Part shown: positions 9,386 through 18,652 of the stretch, one piece after another | How positions within the stretch are numbered: position 1 is the first letter of the stretch | Layout of the letters: each line of letters begins with the position of its first letter | Source: Clostridium sp. CX1 | GTDB taxonomy: Bacteria; Bacillota; Clostridia; Clostridiales; Clostridiaceae | Direction of reading: 5' to 3' | Assembly (NCBI RefSeq): GCF_025398335.1 | Contig: NZ_JAODOO010000016.1 | Coordinates: 1-64,000 of the forward strand | DNA length: 64,000 nt | The notes under the pieces: generated by a model | The model's database searches: none | Seen by the model: the letters and a program-made list of their open reading frames with translations, nothing else | What the model was told of the DNA's origin: nothing | Made by a program: the position numbers and the translations under genes

Positions 9386-9769
9386 ATGGTAAAACCAGCA
9401 GTTGTAGAATTTCTAAGAGACGAGTTTTCTTCGCTAGGTCTAATTGTAGAGGAGGCAACAAACTCTAACAGATTTACAGTATGTGATTCTAATTTTGTCC
9501 CACTAAAGGAGTACTATTTTAAAATGCGTAATTCTGATTCTGATAGGGGATTTTGGGGGCCTATGAAGTCAATAATTGATGCTCTTCTCGCTAAACCAAG
9601 CAGCGAAGATTGTACCTTAGTTCTTGTAACTGACACTAAGATTTACTCTCTTAATAGGGCAGACATAAGCTTGATACCTTCAAATTTCAAGTTAAACGGT
9701 AATAAGCAATATTTAATTTTTGAAGAGGATCTTGTAGAGATAATCAACCCATATTCCTATAATCTGTAA
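9386..9769 (+). CDS. Hypothetical protein, function unknown
   Basis: A 127-residue protein with GAGGAGG before the ATG and a strong terminator 12 bases after the stop, so it is a well-formed gene. It alternates beta strands and helices (TLVLVTDTKIYSL, QYLIFEEDLVEII). The pattern is vaguely like a small nuclease fold, but no catalytic motif can be defended. It has no sequence resemblance to neighbours. Confidence 0.5.
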   Translation: MVKPAVVEFLRDEFSSLGLIVEEATNSNRFTVCDSNFVPLKEYYFKMRNSDSDRGFWGPMKSIIDALLAKPSSEDCTLVLVTDTKIYSLNRADISLIPSNFKLNGNKQYLIFEEDLVEIINPYSYNL

Positions 9770-9781
9770 GCCTACGCTTAT

Positions 9782-9814
9782 AAAGCCTCCTAGGATATAT
9801 CTTAGGGAGGCTTT
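9782..9814 (+). terminator. Intrinsic terminator
   Basis: AAAGCCTCC pairs with GGAGGCTTT across a TA-rich loop that can extend the stem, followed by ATTTAT. Confidence 0.85.
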
Positions 9815-9831
9815 ATTTATAGCTACTTATC

Positions 9832-10100
9832 CAGCTCTATATATTCCTGTTATACTTTCACTATCATACCTAATATCCCATATAAATGGTCCATGATCTG
9901 TAAAACCAGCTATAGCCATGGTTCTTTGTCTCCTAAGTACGTTTAAGGGAACATATAAATTTTATTAAGCTTTGATATTCAAGGCTCTAACTGTGTTTCC
10001 TTTCTAGCCTTACTACGGTCTCCACGTGCTGTGTATATGGGAACATATGTGCTTACAGTCATCAAAACTACTGGAATTCGCTTTTGTATTTCCTTAGTCA
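9832..10100 (-). pseudogene. Remnants of coding DNA including the tail of a 23S rRNA uracil methyltransferase
   Basis: On the minus strand 9987-10046 encodes MFPYTQHVETVVRL followed by a few residues and a stop. This is the signature C-terminus of RlmC/RlmD-type 23S rRNA (uracil-5)-methyltransferases. The codons just upstream contain a stop, so only a fragment survives. A second short minus-strand frame (9832-9923, about 30 codons) is open and unrecognised. The fragment abuts the first copy of the repeat at 10101, suggesting that insertion or deletion replaced the gene. Confidence 0.5.
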
Positions 10101-10228
10101 TTTCCGCTAAAAATGCACACCCCTTTATCTAAAATCCATAAGGGTGTGCATACAAATTGTAAAAATCTATAAATTCAACTTCAAAACCTTAAAATTTCCT
10201 ACTCACTTTTCTCCAAAAAACACTAAAA
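10101..10228. repeat. Flanking direct repeat, copy 1
   Basis: About 120 bp nearly identical to 14296-14416. It includes a perfect hairpin (10113-10151, ATGCACACCCT paired with AGGGTGTGCAT) and then TAAAAATCTATAAATT-type sequence up to CTCCAAAAAACA. Copy 1 runs directly into the first GGGGCTGTCGCA element. The two copies bracket kbl-tdh and the recombinase remnant. Confidence 0.8.
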
Positions 10229-10326
10229 GGGGCTGTCGCACTAGGAATAAAACTCACAACATATTGTGTTTGTAATTAATCTGCAAACCAATATATTGTA
10301 TGTAAATTTTTTATTGCGACAGCCCC
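10229..10326. mobile_element. 98-bp MITE-like hairpin element, copy 1
   Basis: Terminal inverted repeats GGGGCTGTCGCA and TGCGACAGCCCC bound an imperfect inverted repeat spanning the whole element (ATATTGTGTTTG facing CAAACCAATATA). It has no coding capacity. A second copy, same length and orientation, is at 12736-12833. Ends of this kind occur on some Firmicutes insertion sequences, so it is probably non-autonomous; the parent family is inference. Confidence 0.8.
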
Positions 10327-10530
10327 TTATTATAAGGAAAAAATATTTTTTATGATTTACAGAAAAAATAATCAAGTATTCACGCATGATTAGTAAGAAA
10401 AAGAGGAATTCTATTAATGACCGAAAAGGTTAAGTTGACCTACAGTTATTTTTTGTCAAATATAAAATATAATTTAGACTAACTTAAGCAGTAATTATTG
10501 GCTTAATTTAAGTTTCAAGGAGGTAAATCT

Positions 10531-11727
10531 ATGGGAAGTAAGGCACTGCAAAATTTTTTAACAGAAAATCTAAATGATTTAAAAAATAAAGGTCTTTACA
10601 ATGAGATAAACACAATAATAGGTGCCAATGGACCAATTATTGAGGTTAACGGCAAAAGGCTAATCAACCTTTCATCAAATAACTATTTAGGCTTAGCTAA
10701 CAATGAAAGGATGATGGAAGCTAGCATTAAGGCTACAGAGAGATATGGAGTTGGTGCCGGTGCTGTAAGAACAATAAATGGAACTCTAGACATTCATGAA
10801 CAATTAGAAGAAACCCTTGCAAAGTTCAAACATACAGAAGCAGTTATAACCTTTCAGTCAGGATTCAACTGTAATATGGGAGCTATTTCTGCCGTAATGA
10901 ATAAAAATGATGCAATACTATCTGATTCTTTAAATCATGCATCAATTATAGATGGCTGTCGTCTTTCAGGCTCTAAAACTATTAGATTCGAGCACGCTGA
11001 CATGGATGATCTAAGAAAAAAAGCTAAAGAAGCTAGAGATTTAGGGCAATATGAAAAAATAATGGTTATTACCGATGGCGTTTTCTCCATGGATGGTGAT
11101 ATAGCACCACTTCCTGAAATGGTAAAAATAGCAGATGAATTTGATTTAATAACCTATGTTGATGATGCTCACGCTTCCGGTGTACTTGGCCAAAATGGTT
11201 CTGGTTCTGCAACCCACCATAACCTAGTTGGTAAAATAGATTTCCAAATTGGAACACTATCAAAAGCTATCGGAGTTGTCGGCGGATATGTAGCAGGAAC
11301 TAGAGACTTAATTGATTGGTTAAAAGTCAGAGCAAGACCATTCTTATTCTCAACTTCTATGACCCCAGGTGCAGCAGCTGCATGTATAGAAGCAATTAAT
11401 ATACTGAGCGAAAGCACAGAACTTGTTGATAGACTATGGGAAAACGGAAGGTATCTAAAGAAAGGTCTTCAAGAATTAGGCTTCGATATTGGTCATAGTG
11501 AAACTCCAATTACCCCTTGCATCATTGGGGATGCTGATAAAGCTCAAGAATTTAGCAGAGAATTATTTAATGAAGGTGTCTATGCTAAAGCAATAGTATT
11601 TCCAACAGTACCATTAGGCACTGCTAGAGTGAGAAACATGCCAACAGCTGCTCATACTAAACAAATGTTAGATGATAGTTTAGGAATATACGCTAATGTT
11701 GGAAGAAAGCTAGGTATAATAAAGTAA
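10531..11727 (+). CDS. kbl: 2-amino-3-ketobutyrate CoA ligase (glycine C-acetyltransferase)
   Basis: A 398-residue PLP enzyme of the alpha-oxoamine synthase family, full length. It cleaves 2-amino-3-ketobutyrate with CoA to glycine and acetyl-CoA, the second step of threonine breakdown. Seen: substrate-loop [26 protein letters not shown], and the PLP lysine in [20 protein letters not shown] precedes the ATG. The next gene, 38 bp downstream, encodes threonine dehydrogenase, the first step, which fixes the substrate as 2-amino-3-ketobutyrate rather than that of BioF or HemA. The pair lies between two identical hairpin elements. Confidence 0.95.
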   Translation: MGSKALQNFLTENLNDLKNKGLYNEINTIIGANGPIIEVNGKRLINLSSNNYLGLANNERMMEASIKATERYGVGAGAVRTINGTLDIHEQLEETLAKFKHTEAVITFQSGFNCNMGAISAVMNKNDAILSDSLNHASIIDGCRLSGSKTIRFEHADMDDLRKKAKEARDLGQYEKIMVITDGVFSMDGDIAPLPEMVKIADEFDLITYVDDAHASGVLGQNGSGSATHHNLVGKIDFQIGTLSKAIGVVGGYVAGTRDLIDWLKVRARPFLFSTSMTPGAAAACIEAINILSESTELVDRLWENGRYLKKGLQELGFDIGHSETPITPCIIGDADKAQEFSRELFNEGVYAKAIVFPTVPLGTARVRNMPTAAHTKQMLDDSLGIYANVGRKLGIIK

Positions 11728-11765
11728 TTAATACACCAAAGAATTTAATCTAAGGAGGAACTAGG

Positions 11766-12722
11766 ATGAAGAAAATATTAGTAACAGGATCATTAGGACA
11801 GATTGGATCAGAGTTAGTTATGCATATGAGGAATATTTACGGAAACGACAATGTTATTGCAACAGATATAAGAAGATTAGAAGGTATGCCAGCAGTTGAA
11901 TCTGGTCCCTTTGAAATACTCGATGTTCTTGACCCAAAGGCTATGGCAGAATTAGCAAAGAAATATAATGCTGATACCATAATACATCTTGCCGCATTAT
12001 TATCAGCAGTTGCAGAAGCAAAACCAGTATTGGCTTGGGAAATTAACATGGGAGGATTATTCAATGCCCTAGAAGTAGCAAGGGAACTAAACTGCTCTTT
12101 CTTTACTCCAAGCTCAATTGGTGCCTTTGGACCTTCAACGCCAAAGGTTAAAACTCCTCAGGACACAATTCAGCGTCCTCAAACTATGTATGGAGTAACT
12201 AAAGTATCTGGTGAAATTCTTTGTGATTACTACTATAAAAGATTTGGAGTTGACACCAGAGGAGTACGTTTCCCAGGACTTATATCCTACGAAACATTAC
12301 CTGGCGGCGGAACAACAGACTACGCAGTAGATATTTATTATGAAGCATTGAAAAATGGCAAATATACGTCATTTATTGATAAGGGAACTTATATGGATAT
12401 GATGTATATGCCAGATGCATTAAATGCTATAGTTGCTCTTATGGAAGCAGATCCTAAGAAACTTGTTCATAGAAACGCTTTCAACATCACAGCTATGAGT
12501 ATCGAGCCAGAAATGGTGGCAGCTGAAATTAAAAATCATATACCAAACTTTGAAATTAGTTACAATGTTGACCCAATAAGACAGGGAATTGCTAATTCTT
12601 GGCCAGATTCTATAGACGATAGTGCAGCAAGAGAAGAATGGGACTTTAATGCAAAATATGATTTATCACTAATGACAACGGATATGTTAGAAAAATTAAG
12701 GGTAAAATTAAACATCAAATAA
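11766..12722 (+). CDS. tdh: L-threonine 3-dehydrogenase, SDR type
   Basis: A 318-residue NAD-dependent extended short-chain dehydrogenase that oxidises L-threonine to 2-amino-3-ketobutyrate. The N-terminal [10 protein letters not shown] loop binds NAD, and YGVTK supplies the catalytic Tyr and Lys. [14 protein letters not shown] and FPGLISY are typical of the SDR-type enzyme (animal and Flavobacterium TDH), not the zinc type of E. coli. TAAGGAGG precedes the ATG. It is cotranscribed with kbl. The second GGGGCTGTCGCA hairpin element starts 13 bp after its stop and may terminate the transcript. Confidence 0.92.
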   Translation: MKKILVTGSLGQIGSELVMHMRNIYGNDNVIATDIRRLEGMPAVESGPFEILDVLDPKAMAELAKKYNADTIIHLAALLSAVAEAKPVLAWEINMGGLFNALEVARELNCSFFTPSSIGAFGPSTPKVKTPQDTIQRPQTMYGVTKVSGEILCDYYYKRFGVDTRGVRFPGLISYETLPGGGTTDYAVDIYYEALKNGKYTSFIDKGTYMDMMYMPDALNAIVALMEADPKKLVHRNAFNITAMSIEPEMVAAEIKNHIPNFEISYNVDPIRQGIANSWPDSIDDSAAREEWDFNAKYDLSLMTTDMLEKLRVKLNIK

Positions 12723-12735
12723 TTTAATATAAGAA

Positions 12736-12833
12736 GGGGCTGTCGCACTAAGAATAAAACTCACAACATATTGTGTTTGTAATTAATCTGCAAACCAATA
12801 TATTGTATGTAAATTTCTTATTGCGACAGCCCC
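12736..12833. mobile_element. 98-bp MITE-like hairpin element, copy 2
   Basis: Nearly identical in length, orientation and sequence to 10229-10326, with the same GGGGCTGTCGCA/TGCGACAGCCCC ends. Its folded RNA would form a long hairpin right after tdh and could act as a terminator. Confidence 0.8.
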
Positions 12834-13025
12834 TTTCTATTGTATCAATATTATAGTTCTTATTTGAACAGATTAGGCTAAACTAAAATTTTGAAACAAA
12901 ATTCATATAACACTTGTATTTACTAGCTTCTAGGTATAATATTTTTGTAAAATATATTTTATTAATTTTCAGTTATAGTAGGCTAAATTCTTTTTACGTA
13001 AAAGATAAATATTGGAGGCTTTGTT

Positions 13026-13834
13026 ATGCCAAATGAACGTAAAGTAACTGTTATTTCCCCTTCCACAAAAATAATATGTCCTGTGGCTATATACTGCCGT
13101 GTTAGCACTAGAAGCCAGGATCAGCTGGATAGCCTTGCAAACCAAATTTCATACCTTACTCAACTAACTGCTGCAAAAGTAAATTGGAGACTAATAGACA
13201 TTTACATAGATATAAAATCTGGAAGTAATACTACTAACCGCAGTGAATTTCAGAGAATGATCCATGATAGCGAGAACGGTAAAATCGATATAATTCTAGC
13301 AAAAAGTATAAGTCGATTCGGGAGAAATTCAACCGCGACCTTAAAAGCCCTAAATACATTGCGAAGCTGTAACGTTGATGTATACTTTGAAAATGAGGAA
13401 ATTCATACTAAAGACGGAAAAAATACATTTTTAATCTCCTTGTTAGAGGGCCTGGCTCAAGAAGAAAGCTCTAACAGAATTATCAGAACAATGAAAGCAA
13501 TCTTCAAATTCAAAAAGATGAAGCTAAAGTTGTAAAACAAATTTTCGACATGTACCTAAGCGGAGCCAGTATTATAGAAGTTATCAAAGAGCTTGAGCAC
13601 TGTGCTATAGTATCCCCAACTCATAGAACTAAATGGTGCAAGTGTACCATAGAAAATTTATTGTCAAATGAAGAATACACCGGAAATGTTATTGCTTATA
13701 GAACATATAATGAAGGTTTTCCTGAGTCAAAGCGTTATACAAATAAAGGCGAGAGAGATAAGCTTGTAGCAATTGGATGTAATCCTGCCATAATATCAGA
13801 AGCATCAAAAATCAAAAATAAACACATCGTTTGA
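13026..13834 (+). pseudogene. Serine recombinase, frameshifted and truncated
   Basis: The first frame (13026-13535) encodes the catalytic domain of a resolvase/invertase-type recombinase: YCRVSTRSQ with the nucleophilic Ser, then KSISRFGRNS, and EGLAQEESSNRI. The frame is then lost. The following frame (13510-13834) continues with EAKVVKQIFDMYLSGAS and a recombinase-domain LLSNEEYTGNV. Between the two, about 40 residues usual for large serine recombinases are missing, and the long C-terminal zinc/coiled-coil part is absent. TTGGAGG precedes the start. It is a dead integrase of a mobile element, consistent with the repeats and decayed genes around it. Confidence 0.85.
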
Positions 13835-13849
13835 AATTTGAAATATTCT

Positions 13850-14161
13850 CTAAATACAAAGTTTCTTATTCCAATATTGTCCGGCAATCTTCCCATTATA
13901 GCATGAAGATATGTTAAGAAATCTACTCCATGTTGACTCTTGGCTCCAGGTCTTTTTATGGTCGGTTGTTACATAATCTAATTCCCAATACGGTTTGTCT
14001 TTGATTAACTGCCTGATGTTTTTTCTGATTTGCAAACCAGCGCCGCTTCCCTTAACTACTCGTGAATAACCAACAACACGCTTCTTTCCCGGTGTTCCCA
14101 TGAATTTATTTGCATTTTGAGGATTTGTCCGCAGTATAATTGTTACTTTGTATTGATTCAT
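13850..14161 (-). CDS. Hypothetical protein, possibly frameshifted
   Basis: A frame of 103 residues from the ATG at 14161, preceded by GGAAGGAG; a TTG at 14179 lies inside the ribosome site. The first 65 residues are basic (KFMGTPGKKRVVGYSRVV). I do not recognise it. After about residue 66 another reading frame looks more protein-like (HGVDFLTYLHAIMGRLP), so the gene may carry a frameshift near 13970 and run into the recombinase remnant. Treat it as possibly broken. Confidence 0.35.
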   Translation of the reverse strand: MNQYKVTIILRTNPQNANKFMGTPGKKRVVGYSRVVKGSGAGLQIRKNIRQLIKDKPYWELDYVTTDHKKTWSQESTWSRFLNISSCYNGKIAGQYWNKKLCI

Positions 14162-14295
14162 TTCGAATTCTCCTTCCAAAATATTAATTTAGTAGTGATA
14201 TATTCGCTCTGAATCCTAATAATAGCAAGTTAATCCTCTAAAGTTATTTATAAAAGTCCATTTCTATTTCTGCTAAAAAGTGCACACCTCAAGCC

Positions 14296-14416
14296 AAAAA
14301 TGCACACCCCTTTATCTAAAATCCATAGGGGTGTGCATAGAAATTATAAAAATCTATAAATTAAACCTTAAAACCTTAAAATTTTCTACTCGCTTTTCTC
14401 CAAAAAACAGCAAAAG
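14296..14416. repeat. Flanking direct repeat, copy 2
   Basis: Second copy of the 10101-10228 repeat in the same orientation. Its hairpin (14299-14337) has a perfect 12-bp stem, ATGCACACCCCT with AGGGGTGTGCAT. A shorter degenerate GTGCACACCT precedes it at 14279. The repeat stops just before tRNA-Leu. Confidence 0.8.
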
Positions 14417-14464
14417 CCCTTGATTTCAAGAGCTTTCTATTGTACCAATATTATGGTTTAAATA

Positions 14465-14549
14465 TGGTGCAGGTGAAGGGAGTCGAACCCCCATGCCTAA
14501 GGCGCTAGATCCTAAGTCTAGTGCGTCTGCCAATTCCGCCACACCTGCA
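14465..14549 (-). tRNA. tRNA-Leu (anticodon TAG)
   Basis: The minus strand folds as a class II tRNA with an acceptor stem TGCAGGT/ACCTGCA and encoded CCA. The anticodon loop is CTTAGGA, and a variable arm precedes the T arm with GGTTCGACTCC. It is the first of three tRNAs in a row. Confidence 0.97.
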
Positions 14550-14608
14550 TATCTAATTTATAATTAGCAACAGAATATTATAAATTAATATCTTTATTCA
14601 ATTGCTTT

Positions 14609-14684
14609 TGGTGGCTTACCGGGGAATCGAACCCCGGACACCATGATTAAAAGTCATGTGCTCTACCGACTGAGCTAGTAAACC
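14609..14684 (-). tRNA. tRNA-Lys (anticodon TTT)
   Basis: Acceptor stem GGTTTAC/GTAAGCC with encoded CCA; anticodon loop CTTTTAA; D arm AGCTCAGTCGGTAGAGC; T arm CCGGGGTTCGATTCCCCGG. Confidence 0.97.
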
Positions 14685-14687
14685 ATC

Positions 14688-14762
14688 TGGCTGGGATAGC
14701 AGGATTTGAACCTACGAATGCCAGAGTCAAAGTCTGGTGCCTTACCGCTTGGCGATATCCCA
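14688..14762 (-). tRNA. tRNA-Gln (anticodon TTG)
   Basis: Acceptor stem TGGGATA/TATCCCA, discriminator G and encoded CCA; anticodon loop CTTTGAC; T arm loop TTCAAAT. Only three bases separate it from tRNA-Lys. Confidence 0.97.
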
Positions 14763-14915
14763 ATGTGTTGTTTTGTTCACCACACATTTATATATTATAA
14801 TGAGTTATGTCATACTTGTCAACTACTTTTCGATATAATTTTATCCAAAATATAAAAAAATAATACATTTTTTTTAGTACATTACTTTATAGGTATGATG
14901 CGACACAAAAATTTG

Positions 14916-14943
14916 AGGCACTGAACACTGGTATTCAGTGCTC
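14916..14943 (-). terminator. Intrinsic terminator of the P1 peptidase gene
   Basis: GCACTGAA pairs with TTCAGTGC, followed on the minus strand by AAATTTTTGTG. It lies 18 bp past the peptidase stop codon. Confidence 0.75.
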
Positions 14944-14960
14944 CAAACTTTTGTTATGCA

Positions 14961-15920
14961 TTACATATCTTTGTATGCTTTATATGCTAACACAGATTCA
15001 GCATTCTTAACTGCTCTTAACACAGCTTGCTCTACCACCCTTGCTGCAAGTAATCCTACAACACTAAGGTCTGCTTCAACCGTTCCTGTTGCCATAGCGA
15101 ATATTGTGTCTCCATCAAACATGGAGTGAGCAGGTCTCATAGTCCTCCCATATCCATTATGGGCCATAGATGCTATTTTATTCATTTCCGCTTTTGTAAA
15201 TTTTCCATTGGTAACTACTACACCAATAGTTGTATTGCCGCTAAATAGATTCCTCTTTTCAGAATATCTAGAAATCATTACTTCTTCCGTATCAACAAAG
15301 GTACTTTTATCTTCATTTAATGCCCCTGCAATTATTTTCCCAGTTAAAGGATCTACCACATCACCAAGGCAGTTAACAGCAATAACCACACCTACCTGAA
15401 GATCTCCTACTTGAAGGGCATAACACCCTAATCCACCTTTCATGGAGTACTCAGGCCCATTAATTTTTCCCACTGTTGCACCGGTACCTGCACCAACGTT
15501 ACCTTCTCTGCACTGGTTGAGCTCTGCATTTCTACATGCTGCATAGCCCATTGACTTATCCGGTCTTACCTTATAATCTCCAGCAACTAAATCAAATAGT
15601 ACTGCAGAGCATACTATAGGTACCTTTGTAACAGCTACATCAAAACCAATATTTTTTTCTTCTAAGTATTGCATTACCCCACTAGATGCATCTAATCCAA
15701 AAGCACTGCCTCCTGAAAGAGTAACGGCATGGATTCTATCTACCATATTCACTGGGTTAAGCAGATCTGTTTCTCGAGTGCCTGGTGATCCCCCTCTTAC
15801 ATCAACGCCAGCTGTAGCTCCAGCTTCGCAAATAACCACAGTACACCCTGTAAGAGCCTTTAAGTCCTCTGCACTTCCAATCTTTATACCTTTTATTTCA
15901 TTTACTAAAATTTCTTTCAT
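14961..15920 (-). CDS. P1/S58 family peptidase (DmpA/BapA-like aminopeptidase)
   Basis: A 319-residue N-terminal-nucleophile peptidase made as a proenzyme that cuts itself into two chains. The probable cleavage is Asn-Thr in FSGNTTIGVVVTN, making Thr the nucleophile. LSGGSAFGLDA, GAGTGATVGK and the HSMFDGDTIFAMATG segment are family hallmarks. DmpA and BapA members remove N-terminal amino acids, including beta-alanine, from peptides. It is followed by an OPT peptide transporter, ketopantoate reductase and a pantothenate-type S component, so release of beta-alanine from imported peptides is an attractive role (inference). AGGAGG precedes the ATG. Cytoplasmic: no signal peptide. Confidence 0.88.
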   Translation of the reverse strand: MKEILVNEIKGIKIGSAEDLKALTGCTVVICEAGATAGVDVRGGSPGTRETDLLNPVNMVDRIHAVTLSGGSAFGLDASSGVMQYLEEKNIGFDVAVTKVPIVCSAVLFDLVAGDYKVRPDKSMGYAACRNAELNQCREGNVGAGTGATVGKINGPEYSMKGGLGCYALQVGDLQVGVVIAVNCLGDVVDPLTGKIIAGALNEDKSTFVDTEEVMISRYSEKRNLFSGNTTIGVVVTNGKFTKAEMNKIASMAHNGYGRTMRPAHSMFDGDTIFAMATGTVEADLSVVGLLAARVVEQAVLRAVKNAESVLAYKAYKDM

Positions 15921-15952
15921 AAACTCCTCCTACTACTTGTTAATTTAAATAA

Positions 15953-15982
15953 TTGACAATGGACATTGCTATCCATTGTCAA
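15953..15982 (-). terminator. Hairpin after the OPT transporter gene
   Basis: TTGACAATGGA pairs perfectly with TCCATTGTCAA over an 8-nt loop. On the minus strand it follows the OPT stop and precedes the P1 peptidase, so it may cause partial termination between them. Confidence 0.55.
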
Positions 15983-16039
15983 AATAAAATTAAAGTACTT
16001 CAACTAATATTTTACTTCAAATCATTTTACCACTCAACT

Positions 16040-17671
16040 CTACCCTAAGGTAAATACTTTAATAAGCGCAATTAACACTCCTGTAATTCCCTCTCCACCA
16101 AGTAATCCCGATGATACAAGCAGTCCATCTTCATCTGAATCCGGTTTTACCTTTTGAACTATGAATTTTAACAGTCCTCCAATAAAAGCGGCGGTGGAAA
16201 TATACATAGGTAAGTATATTCCTATTCCTACTGTCATTACAGGGACTCTTAATAAGAATAAAATTGTTCCTATAATAAGCCCAGCTAGAAAGGCATTAAA
16301 GTTTGGCAATCCTGAAACCATAGTGGATACTGCATAAGCTTGTGGTGCTACCAGTTCTGTCCCTGGTCCCATATTTCCATAAGCCTTATGCATAACAAAT
16401 AAAACTGCTACTGATACAAAGGCACCTACTAGCCCCCCAACAGTCTGAGCTATAAGCTGAGCTTTTGGTGAGGTTTTAAGAATAAATCCTGCTTTATAAT
16501 CCTGTAAAGCGTCACCAGCAAGACCACAAGCAACAGCAATAACTCCAGCTACTAAGAAACCTTCTATAGGACCAACATTAACTAAAGCTTTTACTAAAAG
16601 TAGTATTAGTATTCCGAACACTTCCATTGGGTTTATACCTGTTTGACCAGTTATAGTCGCTGCCATTGAAGTTGTGACCCAAACACCTAATATTGTAATA
16701 ATACTTGGAATAAGCCTCATTTCTGTAAAAATTGTAAGCATAAAAGCAATAACTACAAAAACTATAGGAGCCCATTTTAAATTTATACCGTTGTCGCCAG
16801 TTTCACCTTTAAGCATTGGTGCAAATAACTCTTTAGCCTTTGGAAGTATACCTTTTATAAGAACTCCAACGCCTGCCCCTACTATAAATCCTATACCTAG
16901 GCTATCTTTAAAAGCTGTAGCTGCTGCTACATCCTTAAAGATTCCCTGTGAAATACCTACAGGAATTAGAAAGAAATAACTAATCACAGCTCCTAGAAAC
17001 CAGGTTCCCATGTATAATGGTCCAATAATATATCCAATGCCTACTGCCATCGGAGATACCCAAACACCAAAGAATATATTTTTTGCTGCTAAAGTAGAAG
17101 AAGTTATAGCTGCAGGAATTTTTCCAAAATAATCCCTTATTGCTGTAAACACTGCAGTAATCCCTAATGTTATAAATAGAGTTTTGGCTTTGCTTCCACC
17201 TTCATCACCTGCGACAAGGGTCTGAGCTGCTGCAATCCCCATAGGAAAAGGCAATTGCTCCTTCTCAATAAAGTACTTTCTAATTAAAACAGTAAAGATT
17301 ATTGCTAAAATGGTTCCTGATAAAGTGACCATAAGCAAAGATAATACACTTACTGCTGCATTTTTATTTATCATCCATATTCCAGGTATGGTAAATGCTA
17401 ATCCCCCTGCTACAAGCCCTCCTGCCGACATAGTGGTAGCTGCAACATTTATTTCGTTTAAATTTGTCTTTCCTAATGGCTTTAGTACCGCCATAGATAA
17501 GATTGCAACAAATATCGTTGGCCAAGGAAGGGCTCCCATTCTAAGTGCAACATACATTGAACTTAAAGTGATTATGAAAGCACCTAAAGCTCCAATTATT
17601 AAACTTCTAGCTGTAAGCTGTTCCTTATAACTCTGTGCATATCCTATATTTTGGTTTTTACTATTTTTCAC
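16040..17671 (-). CDS. OPT family oligopeptide transporter
   Basis: A 543-residue integral membrane protein with about 14 hydrophobic segments. OPT features include GALGAFIITLSSMYVALRMG at the N-terminus, FPMGIAAAQTLVAGDEGG and a long loop near GETGDNG. Family members import small peptides or metal chelates with protons. The gene lies 18 bp after the ketopantoate reductase gene and upstream of the P1 peptidase, all on the minus strand, so import followed by hydrolysis is likely. The exact substrate is not visible in the sequence. AGGGAG precedes the ATG. Confidence 0.9.
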   Translation of the reverse strand: MKNSKNQNIGYAQSYKEQLTARSLIIGALGAFIITLSSMYVALRMGALPWPTIFVAILSMAVLKPLGKTNLNEINVAATTMSAGGLVAGGLAFTIPGIWMINKNAAVSVLSLLMVTLSGTILAIIFTVLIRKYFIEKEQLPFPMGIAAAQTLVAGDEGGSKAKTLFITLGITAVFTAIRDYFGKIPAAITSSTLAAKNIFFGVWVSPMAVGIGYIIGPLYMGTWFLGAVISYFFLIPVGISQGIFKDVAAATAFKDSLGIGFIVGAGVGVLIKGILPKAKELFAPMLKGETGDNGINLKWAPIVFVVIAFMLTIFTEMRLIPSIITILGVWVTTSMAATITGQTGINPMEVFGILILLLVKALVNVGPIEGFLVAGVIAVACGLAGDALQDYKAGFILKTSPKAQLIAQTVGGLVGAFVSVAVLFVMHKAYGNMGPGTELVAPQAYAVSTMVSGLPNFNAFLAGLIIGTILFLLRVPVMTVGIGIYLPMYISTAAFIGGLLKFIVQKVKPDSDEDGLLVSSGLLGGEGITGVLIALIKVFTLG

Positions 17672-17689
17672 CTTACTCCCTCCATAAGA

Positions 17690-18652
17690 TTAGTGAGGAT
17701 TTAAATTAGTTATGTAATCCTCATAATAATCACCACCTAAATACTGATTTTCCTTTGCCTTTATAAGATTATAAAGCACCTGATTTACCGGTGTCTTAAT
17801 CCAATATCTTTTACCCTCCTGTACAATAGCACCATTTATTGTATCTATTTCTGTTTTTCTCTTATTTAAAATATCTTGGAGCATAGAGGATTTATTATTT
17901 GCAGTGTCTATAGCAACCTTCATAACCTTTTCTACAGTTTCTGCTTTATTGAGTTTTATACCTGCAGCTTCTGCAACATCTACCGCCTCTTCAATAGCCA
18001 TTGTCATAACTGTTCTTGTATCTTCTTCATTCAAAAGTTCTCCGTTCTTTACTTCTAGTATAGCTGTAAGAGCATTTATCCCTGCGTTAACTATAAGCTT
18101 TTTCCATACAAGTTCCATCACGTTATTTGAGATTATAGTATTAAATCCTGATTTATGTAGTAATTTACTGATAGCATCTATGCTATTACTTTTGTTGCAA
18201 CCTACCCAGCCTATACAAGTGTCCCCTCTTCCTGCATGACTGATTTTTCCTGGGCCTATCATGATAGCACCATGGGATGTTATTCCTGCTATTATGTCAT
18301 CCCTTTTAACATATCTCTCTATCTGCTCAATATTGCCATATCCATTCTGTAAACTCATAACTAAAGTATTAGGGCCTAGAAGATCCCTATTATTCTCTAC
18401 GACCTCCCTTGTTAAGGTAGACTTAACAAAAACTATTACTAAATCTACAATACCTATCTCAGAAGCATTTGTAGTTGCTTTAGGGTAAGTGATTAATTCT
18501 CTATCTTCTTCTTTTATAATAAGACCATTTTCGTTTATTTTATCTATATGCTCCTGCCAAATATCAACCAGATACACTTCTTCACCAGACTTTGATAGAT
18601 ATCCACCATATAAACTGCCCATAGCTCCTGCACCAATTATAGCTATCTTCAT
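17690..18652 (-). CDS. panE: 2-dehydropantoate 2-reductase (ketopantoate reductase)
   Basis: A 320-residue NADPH-dependent enzyme of the PanE/ApbA family that reduces ketopantoate to pantoate for pantothenate and CoA synthesis. The N-terminal GAGAMGSLYGGYL is the Rossmann loop, SLQNGYGN lies in the active-site region, and the catalytic Lys sits in VWKKLIVNAGINALTA. The length is normal. It begins an apparent transcript with the OPT transporter. A nearby PanT-like S component supports a role in pantothenate supply. Paralogues with other substrates exist, so the substrate is likely but not certain. GGTGGGGGG precedes the ATG. Confidence 0.82.
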   Translation of the reverse strand: MKIAIIGAGAMGSLYGGYLSKSGEEVYLVDIWQEHIDKINENGLIIKEEDRELITYPKATTNASEIGIVDLVIVFVKSTLTREVVENNRDLLGPNTLVMSLQNGYGNIEQIERYVKRDDIIAGITSHGAIMIGPGKISHAGRGDTCIGWVGCNKSNSIDAISKLLHKSGFNTIISNNVMELVWKKLIVNAGINALTAILEVKNGELLNEEDTRTVMTMAIEEAVDVAEAAGIKLNKAETVEKVMKVAIDTANNKSSMLQDILNKRKTEIDTINGAIVQEGKRYWIKTPVNQVLYNLIKAKENQYLGGDYYEDYITNLNPH

